Assembly: GCF_030813915.1 (NCBI RefSeq)
Contig: NZ_JAUSUJ010000002.1
Location: 62,001-126,000 of the forward strand
Direction of reading: 5' to 3'
DNA length: 64,000 bases
Origin: Rhodoplanes tepidamans
GTDB taxonomy: Bacteria > Pseudomonadota > Alphaproteobacteria > Rhizobiales > Xanthobacteraceae
The position numbers and the translations under genes are program-made. The notes under the pieces are model-generated. The model did not search any database. It worked only from the letters and a program-made list of their open reading frames with translations, and was not told the origin of the DNA. Of this stretch, positions 7,579 to 15,128 are shown one piece after another; position 1 is the first letter of the stretch, and every line of letters begins with the position of its first letter.

Positions 7579-9555
7579 GTGGACTTCGGGCTGGGTCCGC
7601 AGCAGCATCTGCTGTTGTCTGCCGCCCTGTCGCCCGACCGCGAGCTGGCCGCGCAGGCGCTCGATGCGTGGTGGCGCGGCATCGACGACTTCGACGCCGT
7701 CCGCGGCACCGACTCGGCGCTGTTCCCGCAGATCTTCTGGAACGTCGGCGCGGCGATCCGCGACCGCACGCTGGCGGCCCGGCTCAAGGGCGCGGCCCGG
7801 CATCAGTGGATTCGCAACCAGTACCTGATCGCCTCCTGCGCCGGGGTGCTCGACGTGCTGATCGGCGCCGGTATCCGAGGCGTGCTGCTGAAGGGCGCCG
7901 CGATCGCCACCGCGGTCGACGACGATCCGGGTCTGCGCGCCATGTCGGACTGCGACGTGATGGTGCCGCGCGGGCGCGCCCTCGAGGCGGTGGAGCGGCT
8001 CGTCGCCGCCGGCATCGTCGAGCCGCCGCGGCTCGTCGCCGCCGATCTCGACCTGATCCACGGCCTCACCCTGTTCCGGCGGCCGGCCAGCATCGCGACG
8101 GTCGACCTGCACTGGCGCCTGCTGCGCGAGGTCGCCGCCGAGGAGCTGAGCGCCGAGGTGATCGCCGGCGCGCGGCCGGTGCGGTTCTGCGGCCGCGAGT
8201 GCCTTGCGGCCGCGCCGGAGCACCTCGTCTTCCACGCGATCGTCCACGGCACCGCCTTCGCGCACGATCCCCATTACGGCTGGCTGGTCGACACCGCGAA
8301 GATTCTCCGCCGCACCGGCGATGCCTTCGACTGGCGGCGGCTGGCCGCGATGGCGCGGCACTATCGCTTCGAGGCGCTGATCGGCGCCGCGCTCGCCGAG
8401 ATGCACCGTGTCGTCGGCGTCGCGATGCCCGACGAGATTCGCCGCAGCCTCGGTCGCGGCGCCTCGCTGCTGCAGCGGCGCGAGGCGCGGCTGTCGCGGC
8501 GCGATCCGGCCACCCTGACCGGCCTCGACGAGCTCGTCCTGTCGCTGCAGCGGCGCCGCCGCCGGAGCAAGCGCGATCTCGGCCGCCCCGCCGCGGCCGT
8601 GGTTCCGGATCTGCTCGCCGAGCTCGGTCTTCTGCGCCGGCGCTTCGCGGCGGTGCCGCCGGCGGAGCGGATCACGCTGCTGCACGGGTGGTCGGCGCCC
8701 GACGTCACCGGCCGCTGGAGCACCGGGCGGTTCGTCAGCTTCGCGATCCATGCGCCGGAGCGGCCGCGGCCGTCCGCCGTCGCGCTGCGGGCGCATCCAC
8801 TGCGCGGCGAGGCGACGCCCGCTCAGGACGTCGAGGTCTATGCCGGGCTGCGGCGGCTCGGGCGGCTGAGCTGGTCGGCCGCCGGTCCCGACCCGGTGTC
8901 GCGCGAGATCGCGCTGCCCGGTCACGTCTGGCGCGGCGACACCGCCGTGCTGCGGCTCCACGTGGCCTCGCGACCCACGCCGGCGGGGCTCGGCCTCAAC
9001 GGCGACTCGCGGGCGCTCGGCCTGTTCGTCGAGGCCCTGACGGTCGATCCGCCGGTGCGCGATCTCGCCGCTGCGCCACTCGATCTGAGCAGCGAGAGCG
9101 GCGACGCGGAGGCGCTGTGGCACGGCTGGTCGACGCCGGAGCCGACCGGCTGCTGGACCTTCGGGCCCGAGGCGGTGCTGCGCTGGCGGACCGCCCGCGC
9201 CGTGGCGGCCGGGGCGGTCCTGCGGATCGAGATCGCGATGGTGGCGCCGGGGCGCGGAGAGTTTCGTGGCCGCGTCGGTCTCGACGGCGGCGCCGCCGAG
9301 GACCTGATCCTCGGCCGGACCGACCCCGGGCCGACCATCGCGCTGACACTGCCGACCGGTCTTCCGGCCGGCCACGCCTGCGCGCTCCGGATCGCCATCG
9401 AAAAGCCCTGCATCCCGGCCGAGACGGTCGGCGGCGACGACCGGCGGCCGCTCGGCCTGCACGTGCGCCGCGTCCTGATCGAGGCTTCGGACCGATGCGA
9501 CCGCGTCAGCCCGGCGGCTGCTTCCGCTGCCGGCGCAGATCGAGCGCCCGCTTGA
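7579..9555 (+). CDS. Nucleotidyltransferase-family protein (NTP_transf_5 type) with two C-terminal GWS repeats
   Basis: A 658-residue protein. The N-terminal half matches the uncharacterised nucleotidyltransferase family found beside HprK-like kinases and PqqD-like proteins: LLKGAAIA near residues 103-110 and the acidic pair in MSDCDVMVP (Asp124, Asp126), followed by EHLVFHAIVHG. The C-terminal half contains two similar modules, each opening with a GWS-P-TG-W signature (HGWSAPDVTGRWSTG from 369, HGWSTPEPTGCWTFG from 515). They look like tandem beta-sandwiches of the kind attached to some glycosyltransferases. The GTG at 7579 is chosen because GGAGG lies 5 nt upstream; an in-frame GTG at 7561 is the alternative. 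Its 3' end overlaps the convergent GT2 gene by 50 bp. The nucleotide donor and acceptor are unknown. Confidence 0.75.
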   Translation: MDFGLGPQQHLLLSAALSPDRELAAQALDAWWRGIDDFDAVRGTDSALFPQIFWNVGAAIRDRTLAARLKGAARHQWIRNQYLIASCAGVLDVLIGAGIRGVLLKGAAIATAVDDDPGLRAMSDCDVMVPRGRALEAVERLVAAGIVEPPRLVAADLDLIHGLTLFRRPASIATVDLHWRLLREVAAEELSAEVIAGARPVRFCGRECLAAAPEHLVFHAIVHGTAFAHDPHYGWLVDTAKILRRTGDAFDWRRLAAMARHYRFEALIGAALAEMHRVVGVAMPDEIRRSLGRGASLLQRREARLSRRDPATLTGLDELVLSLQRRRRRSKRDLGRPAAAVVPDLLAELGLLRRRFAAVPPAERITLLHGWSAPDVTGRWSTGRFVSFAIHAPERPRPSAVALRAHPLRGEATPAQDVEVYAGLRRLGRLSWSAAGPDPVSREIALPGHVWRGDTAVLRLHVASRPTPAGLGLNGDSRALGLFVEALTVDPPVRDLAAAPLDLSSESGDAEALWHGWSTPEPTGCWTFGPEAVLRWRTARAVAAGAVLRIEIAMVAPGRGEFRGRVGLDGGAAEDLILGRTDPGPTIALTLPTGLPAGHACALRIAIEKPCIPAETVGGDDRRPLGLHVRRVLIEASDRCDRVSPAAASAAGADRAPA

Positions 9556-10186
9556 GGCCCGCGAGATTTTCCTGCTGCTGCTCGTGGCGACGCAGGATGC
9601 CGGTGTTGCTCGCGTGCAGGCGTCGGCGCGCCATCACCTCGGGCCGGGTGACGATGCGCAGCCCGAGCGTCATGGCGCGCGAGAACCACGGGATGAAGTC
9701 GGCGGTGCGCAGGCCCTCGTCGAACAAGCCGAAGCGCGCGAAGGCGTCACGGCGGATCAGCAGCGTGTCGCGGCAGAGGCCGGGCTGCGGGACGCCGTCG
9801 GCGAGCGCGGCGGCGGCCATGTCGGCGTGGCGGAACTGGGTGATGTGGCCGAACACGCCGTCGAGGTCCGGATCGGCGGCGAGCGCCGCGGCGCCGAGCG
9901 CGACGCGGTCCGGCAGCCACAGATCGTCGGCGTCCAGGAAGGCGAGCACGTCGCCGGTCGCCGCGGCGATGCCGCGGTTCACGGCGGCGCCGGGGCCGGC
10001 ATTGTCCTGCCGCAGCAGCCGCACCGCGGGGACGTGGCGCGCCACCAGATCGGCGCCGCCGTCGGTGGAGCCGTCGTCGACCACGACGATCTCGTCGATC
10101 GGCCGGGTCTGGGCCAGGATGCTGTCGAGCGCCTCACCGACAAAGGGAGCCGCGTTGTACAGCGGCACGACGGTGCTGATTCTCAT
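9506..10186 (-). CDS. GT2-family glycosyltransferase
   Basis: A 226-residue GT-A fold enzyme of glycosyltransferase family 2. It shows the standard opening MRISTVVPLYNAAPFVGEAL, then EIVVVDDGSTDG near residues 32-43 for nucleotide-sugar binding, and the DxD-type motif FLDADD near 82-87. It is short for GT2 and has no membrane segment, so it likely works on a lipid-linked or protein-linked acceptor at the cytoplasmic face. It is last in the run PqqD-like, HprK-like, GT2, GT2 and starts 24 bp after the preceding GT2 stop. Sugar specificity cannot be read from the sequence. Confidence 0.88.
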   Translation of the reverse strand: MRISTVVPLYNAAPFVGEALDSILAQTRPIDEIVVVDDGSTDGGADLVARHVPAVRLLRQDNAGPGAAVNRGIAAATGDVLAFLDADDLWLPDRVALGAAALAADPDLDGVFGHITQFRHADMAAAALADGVPQPGLCRDTLLIRRDAFARFGLFDEGLRTADFIPWFSRAMTLGLRIVTRPEVMARRRLHASNTGILRRHEQQQENLAGLKRALDLRRQRKQPPG

Positions 10187-10210
10187 GCGCCATGCCTCAT
10201 GTCCCGTGCC

Positions 10211-10876
10211 TCATGCGCCGCGCCGCCGGCGCAGCGACCGCTGCAGCACGTTGAGGATGATGTCCTTGGAGACTTCGCGGTCGATCGAGGTGTTGGTGTC
10301 GTGAATCCGGTAGATCAGCGTGACCGCGTCGAGCATGACGGTGCGCAGGCCGGCCTCGCGCCGGAGCATCGCGAAGTCGAGGTCGTCGCCGTAGCCGACC
10401 GCGGTGCTGAGCGGGCCGAGACGCTCGAACACGGAGCGGCGGACGCACAGCGAGCCGAGCAGGGTCTGGCGATGCAGCGTGTCGGTCTCCTCCGGCCGGG
10501 TCGGCGGTTCGGCGCGCTCCCACAGGATCTCGACGCGGCCGGCGGCGAGATCGGCCGCCGGGTCGGCGGCGAGTGCCTCGACCAGAAGGCGGTTGCGGTC
10601 CGCCGGCCACAGGTCGTCCTGGTCCAGGAAGCAGATCAGGTCGCCGCGGGCCTGCGCGAGCCCGGCGTTGCGGGCGGCGGCCACGCCGGCATTGGGCTGC
10701 CGGATGACCCGGAGCCGGTCTCCGAAGGCGCGCAGGATGTCGGGCGAGGCGTCGGTCGAGCCGTCGTCGACGATGACGATCTCGTCGGCCGGCAGCGACT
10801 GGGCGAGCGCGCTGTCGAGCGTGGCGGCGAGCCACGGCGCCCCGTTGTAGACCGGAACGATCACGCTGAGCGGCAC
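10211..10876 (-). CDS. GT2-family glycosyltransferase
   Basis: A 221-residue family 2 glycosyltransferase: PLSVIVPVYNGAPWLAATLD at the N-terminus, EIVIVDDGSTDAS near residues 33-45, and FLDQDD near 85-90 in place of the DxD triad. It is clearly paralogous to the downstream GT2. The start is the GTG at 10874-10876. That start lies inside the 3' end of the HprK-related kinase gene (16-bp overlap), behind a GAGGGAGAG ribosome-binding stretch, which implies translational coupling. Acceptor and donor are unknown. Confidence 0.87.
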   Translation of the reverse strand: MPLSVIVPVYNGAPWLAATLDSALAQSLPADEIVIVDDGSTDASPDILRAFGDRLRVIRQPNAGVAAARNAGLAQARGDLICFLDQDDLWPADRNRLLVEALAADPAADLAAGRVEILWERAEPPTRPEETDTLHRQTLLGSLCVRRSVFERLGPLSTAVGYGDDLDFAMLRREAGLRTVMLDAVTLIYRIHDTNTSIDREVSKDIILNVLQRSLRRRRGA

Positions 10877-11886
10877 GGCACCTCTCCCTCGATCAGGCCG
10901 GCGAGCGTCGCGTCGAGCCTCGCGGGGTCGCGGCACCGGCCGAGCGCGTAGCATGGAACGCCGGCGACCAGCGAGGCCAGCTTGGCGAAGACCGCCGGCT
11001 CGTCGCCGAGAATGCTCTGCCGGGTCGCGTCCATCAGCCTGCGCAGCGTGTCGGACGGGCGCAGCGGTGCGAGCCCGCAGGGCAGGCCGTCCGGCTGCGG
11101 CACCACCACGGCGGCGATCTCGGCCTGCGGCTCGGCGAGCGGCCGCAGCCGGGACATGTCGACCTCGGCCTTCAGCTCGCCGGCGTCGTCGGAGATGCCG
11201 CGCGAAGCCTCCATCGCGGCCGGGAACAGGTGGAACGTGTCCCGGCGCAGCCGCGCCGAGGCGTACAGGGCGGCGACGCGCGGCGGATCGGCCCGCACCA
11301 TCACGGCGTCGTCGCCGAGATAGTCCCAGCCGGCAGCCGCACAGGCGAGCGCCATGCTGGTCTTGCCGGCGCCGCTCATGCCGCAGATGAGCACGGCGCG
11401 GCCGCCGCGCGCCACCGCGGCGGCGTGGATCGGAGTCCACGGCCCGCCCAGCGCGAGGCCGTGGACGGCATGCAGGAGCGGGCGGGCGACGTGCCAGGAG
11501 GCGATGCGGTCCGGGCACGTGAACCAGACGAGGCCGCGCCGCGTGCGGCGGTCGATCCCCGTCAGATAGCCGCCCGCCTCGTCGCGCCACAGATAGTAGA
11601 CGTCGGGGTTGGCGCGCAGCACGGTGCCGGCGCGCCTGTCCGGCGGCGGCAGCAGCGCGCCGAAGCCGTCGAGCGCGCCGATCACGTCGATCACGGCGGC
11701 GTCCGGCGGCGGGGCGTCGAGGCGCACCCGGATCATGTCGAGAAGGGCCGGGATGCGCCCGCGCCCGTCGACCCGGAGCGTCACCGCCAGATCCCCGAAG
11801 GCGACGGCAGACAGCGGCCGGCGCTCTCGCCCGGCGGCGTCTTCGACGGCGGCGAGCGCATCCCGCACCAGGTCGCGCAGGTCCAT
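10861..11886 (-). CDS. HprK-related kinase (HprK-rel-A type)
   Basis: A 341-residue P-loop protein related to HPr kinase/phosphorylase. The Walker A motif GMSGAGKTS occupies residues 169-177, preceded by IHAAAV..GGRAVLIC, and GDDAV at 191-195 matches the acidic site of the HprK fold. The true HprK signature and partner HPr are not visible. Kinases of this type recur in proteobacteria beside a PqqD-like protein and an NTP_transf_5 protein, exactly the set seen here, but their substrate is unknown. The ATG at 11884-11886 begins 11 bp after the PqqD-like stop; no strong Shine-Dalgarno is visible, consistent with coupling. Confidence 0.82.
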   Translation of the reverse strand: MDLRDLVRDALAAVEDAAGRERRPLSAVAFGDLAVTLRVDGRGRIPALLDMIRVRLDAPPPDAAVIDVIGALDGFGALLPPPDRRAGTVLRANPDVYYLWRDEAGGYLTGIDRRTRRGLVWFTCPDRIASWHVARPLLHAVHGLALGGPWTPIHAAAVARGGRAVLICGMSGAGKTSMALACAAAGWDYLGDDAVMVRADPPRVAALYASARLRRDTFHLFPAAMEASRGISDDAGELKAEVDMSRLRPLAEPQAEIAAVVVPQPDGLPCGLAPLRPSDTLRRLMDATRQSILGDEPAVFAKLASLVAGVPCYALGRCRDPARLDATLAGLIEGEVPCRSA

Positions 11887-11897
11887 CGGAGGCGGCG

Positions 11898-12332
11898 TCA
11901 GGCCCGCGACGGGTCGGCGTGCGGCCAGCCCATCTCCTCGACGTCGTGGACCGGATCGAGCAGCAGCAGGTCTTCCATGTCGTCGAAGCGCTCGAGCAAC
12001 GGCACGGCGTAGCGCCCCTCGGCGGGCGGCACCGGCGACCAGGCCGGGGCCGGAGCGGTGCCGTCCTCGATCGGGACGATCAGCTTCTCGGCGACGAGCG
12101 CGTCGACGAAGCTGCGGGCGGCCTGTGCGAACGCCTCGGGCGCGGCGTCGCTGAGCGCGCCGACCTGGGCGACGACGCGGTCGCAGGGAACGCCGGCGAC
12201 CAGCCCGTCCCACATCTGCATTGCCGAGCCGAGCAGGCTGTAATAGACGCCGGTCACGAAGTTGGCAGCGACGATCTCGTCGCCGAACGAGCGGGCGCTC
12301 ACGTTCGGCGAAGGCGACAGGCGATAGCGCAT
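11898..12332 (-). CDS. PqqD-like peptide-chaperone protein (HPr-rel-A system type)
   Basis: A 144-residue protein whose first 90 residues have the PqqD fold pattern: MRYRLSPSPNVSARSFGDEIVAANFVTGVYYSL, then a helical region ending in FVDALVAEKLIVPIED. PqqD domains present ribosomal peptides to modifying enzymes. The neighbours (HprK-related kinase, nucleotidyltransferase, GT2s) suggest a modification system, but no small precursor-peptide gene is obvious nearby. It is first in a four-gene minus-strand operon. Before the SIR2-STAND insertion its upstream neighbour would have been rppH, 72 bp away. Confidence 0.78.
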   Translation of the reverse strand: MRYRLSPSPNVSARSFGDEIVAANFVTGVYYSLLGSAMQMWDGLVAGVPCDRVVAQVGALSDAAPEAFAQAARSFVDALVAEKLIVPIEDGTAPAPAWSPVPPAEGRYAVPLLERFDDMEDLLLLDPVHDVEEMGWPHADPSRA

Positions 12333-12404
12333 CGGACGACGATCTCCCCCCGGTTACCGGCAGGACTCTACATACACGGCCGTGTCGTCCCCGGCCAGCC
12401 GCGT

Positions 12405-12535
12405 TCAGCGGCCGGCGAAGCGTGCGAACTCGGCGACCACCCGCTCGTAGACGGGGCGCTTGAACGGGATGATCAGGCCCGGCAGGTTCTCGATCGGCTC
12501 CCACCGCCAATCCGCGAACTCTGGGTCGTGGGCGC
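12405..12535 (-). pseudogene. rppH: Stranded 3' end of rppH (original tail), left flank of the insertion
   Basis: This fragment encodes the last 43 or so RppH residues ([13 protein letters not shown] through [11 protein letters not shown] and TGA at 12405-12407) with no start or Nudix box. Positions 12423-12535 match 15144-15256 at 110 of 113 bases. It is the pre-insertion end of rppH; the functional gene 2.7 kb away now ends with different codons (AKLIR). The three mismatches (12441, 12456, 12522) are all synonymous third positions. Confidence 0.88.
12423..12535. repeat. Left copy of 113-bp direct repeat flanking the SIR2-STAND insertion (candidate att)
   Basis: It is identical to 15144-15256 except at three positions (97% identity), in the same orientation, offset 2721 bp. 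Identity stops abruptly at both ends: left into host DNA, right into the A+T-rich insert. It has the geometry of an attachment-site duplication in a gene 3' end. Confidence 0.9.
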
Positions 12536-12579
12536 TGAACCTGAAAGAGATATATCACATAGCCGTTGTGATTTGGTCT

Positions 12580-12608
12580 ATTGCAGCAATCGCGCGTGCT
12601 GCAATAAT
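12580..12608 (+). promoter_or_regulatory. Candidate promoter and operator of the SIR2-STAND gene
   Basis: A perfect 9-bp inverted repeat, ATTGCAGCA (12580-12588) and TGCTGCAAT (12597-12605) with an 8-bp spacer, overlies a possible promoter: TTGCAG at 12581-12586, a 16-bp gap, and AATAAT at 12603-12608 (5 of 6 to the -10 consensus). A second repeat, ATCACA/TGTGAT, lies just upstream (about 12553-12571). The overlap suggests repression; the arm and spacer sizes would also suit a recombinase core site. Both are inference. Confidence 0.45.
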
Positions 12609-12659
12609 GGATTGCGCAGGAATTGGTTGGAGCAAAGTACGTTTCCTAAGGAGCCACAA

Positions 12660-15092
12660 ATGACATTGGACGAGCTGATATCTATGGCGCTTGATGGTCG
12701 TTCGATTCTGTTTGTTGGATCAGGCTTCACCATTGGCGCTGTGAATGAGAATAACCGCGCCGTCCCAAACGTTGATAGCCTCTTGAAGTACTTTAATGCT
12801 TCTGAGTTAGGCAAGCCATTTAAAGACTACCGTACTGCGGCAGAGAGATACATGCGAGATGGGCGTTTTGGCGCGGCTCGTGCATACGCTGAGCTGAAAC
12901 GCGAATTCTCTGTAAAGAGCTATGCGTCTTTTCATAAGAGTGTTATTTCGCTTCCTTGGAAGCGAATATACACAACGAATTATGATGACCTAATAGAGAA
13001 ATGCCTAAACTCCGCAGGGAAGCCGTTCAGGTCGCTAAACGCTGCGAAAGATGCCGATCCTTATGAGAGAGATAAGGTTAGCGTAGTACATTTGAATGGG
13101 AACTTTAGCGAGATGGGCTGCCTTGACTTCGATTCGCTCATTCGGCTGACAGAGAGTAGCTACATCGCTGAGAGATTCTCGCAGCGCCCCTATTTTGCTA
13201 GCTTTAGAAACGAACTTCGCACTAGCGGCGCAGTAGTCTTTGTTGGCTACAGTATGGCCGATATTGATGTAGCCAAGCTGCTTAAGGATGTTCGGGAAGT
13301 AGAAGAAAAAACAGTTCTTGTGATTGGGCCGGCAGCCGATGAAGAAGAAATATATTCTTTGAGTAAGTATGGACTGGTCGCTCCAATAGGCGTCGAAAAG
13401 TTTGCCAAGGAAATCGAGAAGCAAAAATTGACACATCAGCCAGTATTGACAAAGAAAAACTACTATTGTCTCCGGAAATTTACGATTCAGCCGAACCCAT
13501 TCGACAGGATTACAGACAGGGACCGTTATGATCTGTATGTTTATGGTGTATTTAAGCCTCAATTGCATCTTTTGCAGGACTCAGAAGCCTCGGGCTCGGT
13601 CTATTCCGTTGAGCGAGACGGAGTCAGGAGCTTTTTGGGAAAAATTAGTAAAAAACCTGCAATAGGCTATGTTCATGGAGATCTTGCGTCTGGAAAATCG
13701 GTGTTTGTGCAACAGCTGTGCTGTGAATTAGATCGTACTAATTTCGATGTCTGGCTTGTTGAGAAAGTCTCTGAATTCCTGTTGGAAGAGATAGAGTCTG
13801 TTTTATTAAATTCGACTAAAAATATAATTATAATATTCGATAATTACGAATTGTACATAAGTGAAATACGGTATATACTTGAGCAGTATAAAACAGACGT
13901 GTCCCTGTTGCTGTCATCCTCTACCCATCTTCACGAGCTCAACAGAGCAACGGTGTCCCGCGCAAACTCTAGGTCTATTGCCGAGCACGAGTATAACATC
14001 AACACTCTCTCAAACGCAGAGATTGCTGGACTGTCCCGAGCGCTGCTCACCGGGGAACTCCGTGGTGCCTTTAAGGTGAATGCAACGGTGGTCGATATCG
14101 AAAACATAGTAGTTACTCGATGTCGACGAATGATGCGGGATGTCCTCTTATATCTGTTGGACTCGAAGTATATCGAAAATCGGATACGGCAGGTTTTCAA
14201 TAGTGCAGAGATGGACACGCAAGGCAGACGATTTATACTTATATGCTGTATAATAAAACTGTTGCAGGCAAATCTTACCCTGGGCGAAATGGAGGATGCC
14301 TTCCTCAGCGGCGAGCCATTCTATTCAGGATTTTTCAGGCGCAACGAAATTAAGGCAATCATGCGGTTCGACGAGTTCGGGCATCTCAGTTTGTCTCCCG
14401 CGATGGCCCAATACTATACAACACGACTCTTTGATCCGAACGAAGTGCGCGACGCCTTGTTGAGGGTAGCCAAACGTTCTTATGAACTATCGAGCCATCG
14501 CGTTTATGATTCGCTGTATCGTGCGTGCATGCAGCACGGGCGAATAAAGGAACTATTTTCACCATCCAGTGTTGATGATGAGATCATCGGGTTTTATGAT
14601 CAGGTTAAAAACATGAATTTCTTTCGTCAAAATCCGTATTTCTGGCTACAGTATGCAATCGCTCGCTGGCATAAACGAGAACGCGATTTGACGGACAGCT
14701 GCATAAAGCTCGCACGCGAGGCTGGGGAGCGTATAGCTGGTTTCAAGGCTTTCCAGATAGATCACTTTGAATCTGTTGTGCGCCTCGAATACTTAATGGA
14801 TAATGGGTTGACCCCAAAGTACCGGGGGGATGTAGAATATGCGGTAAAAATACTAGAAACACAAATTGATGACGAAAAAACTAAGTATTATCCGCTCCGT
14901 CTTTGTGTCACTCTAGAAAGGTTTGTGTCTGAAGTCATTAGTAACCTATCACGGAACGATAAAAAGTTTATTTCAGATGCGATACTTCGGGTATCGCGCG
15001 TTGTAGAAACATCGGATAAAAAGGACGATTATCCACAAGAGGCCGGAACAGCGATTGAGCGGTTAGCCAAGGCTGCGCGTCTTTTGCGGTGA
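12660..15092 (+). CDS. SIR2-STAND NTPase, putative anti-phage defence protein (Avs5-like architecture)
   Basis: An 810-residue protein in one open frame. The ATG at 12660 follows AAGGAG at about 8 nt; the longer open frame upstream is only rppH antisense. N-terminal SIR2-like NADase fold: FVGSGFT (residues 18-24), TTNYDD with the conserved Asn107 (105-110), VVHLNG with His144 (142-147), and VGYSMADID (195-203). Then a P-loop STAND-type NTPase: Walker A GDLASGKS (340-347) and Walker B IIIIFDN with Asp394 (389-395). The rest, about 480-810, is mostly helical with no recognised domain and would be the target sensor. SIR2-STAND proteins such as Avs5 detect phage proteins, assemble and deplete NAD+. 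Codon use is A+T-rich and unlike every neighbour, so the gene was acquired. It is convergent with rppH. Confidence 0.88.
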   Translation: MTLDELISMALDGRSILFVGSGFTIGAVNENNRAVPNVDSLLKYFNASELGKPFKDYRTAAERYMRDGRFGAARAYAELKREFSVKSYASFHKSVISLPWKRIYTTNYDDLIEKCLNSAGKPFRSLNAAKDADPYERDKVSVVHLNGNFSEMGCLDFDSLIRLTESSYIAERFSQRPYFASFRNELRTSGAVVFVGYSMADIDVAKLLKDVREVEEKTVLVIGPAADEEEIYSLSKYGLVAPIGVEKFAKEIEKQKLTHQPVLTKKNYYCLRKFTIQPNPFDRITDRDRYDLYVYGVFKPQLHLLQDSEASGSVYSVERDGVRSFLGKISKKPAIGYVHGDLASGKSVFVQQLCCELDRTNFDVWLVEKVSEFLLEEIESVLLNSTKNIIIIFDNYELYISEIRYILEQYKTDVSLLLSSSTHLHELNRATVSRANSRSIAEHEYNINTLSNAEIAGLSRALLTGELRGAFKVNATVVDIENIVVTRCRRMMRDVLLYLLDSKYIENRIRQVFNSAEMDTQGRRFILICCIIKLLQANLTLGEMEDAFLSGEPFYSGFFRRNEIKAIMRFDEFGHLSLSPAMAQYYTTRLFDPNEVRDALLRVAKRSYELSSHRVYDSLYRACMQHGRIKELFSPSSVDDEIIGFYDQVKNMNFFRQNPYFWLQYAIARWHKRERDLTDSCIKLAREAGERIAGFKAFQIDHFESVVRLEYLMDNGLTPKYRGDVEYAVKILETQIDDEKTKYYPLRLCVTLERFVSEVISNLSRNDKKFISDAILRVSRVVETSDKKDDYPQEAGTAIERLAKAARLLR

Positions 15093-15096
15093 GGCC

Positions 15097-15128
15097 ACTA
15101 TTAACTCCCGGACTCGGAAGCTAATAGT
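15097..15128. terminator. Inverted repeat between the SIR2-STAND gene and rppH
   Basis: ACTATTA (15097-15103) pairs with TAATAGT (15122-15128) across an 18-nt loop that itself contains CCGG-rich sequence. It fills the 36-bp gap between the two convergent stop codons. The A+T-rich stem is weak; it could be a bidirectional terminator or part of the element's end. Confidence 0.4.

Noticed and set aside
11919-12659. Upstream extension of the SIR2-STAND open frame
   Set aside because: The frame is open by chance through antisense PqqD-like and rppH-tail sequence. The SIR2 fold starts at the ATG at 12660, which has a good ribosome-binding site and a composition break before it.
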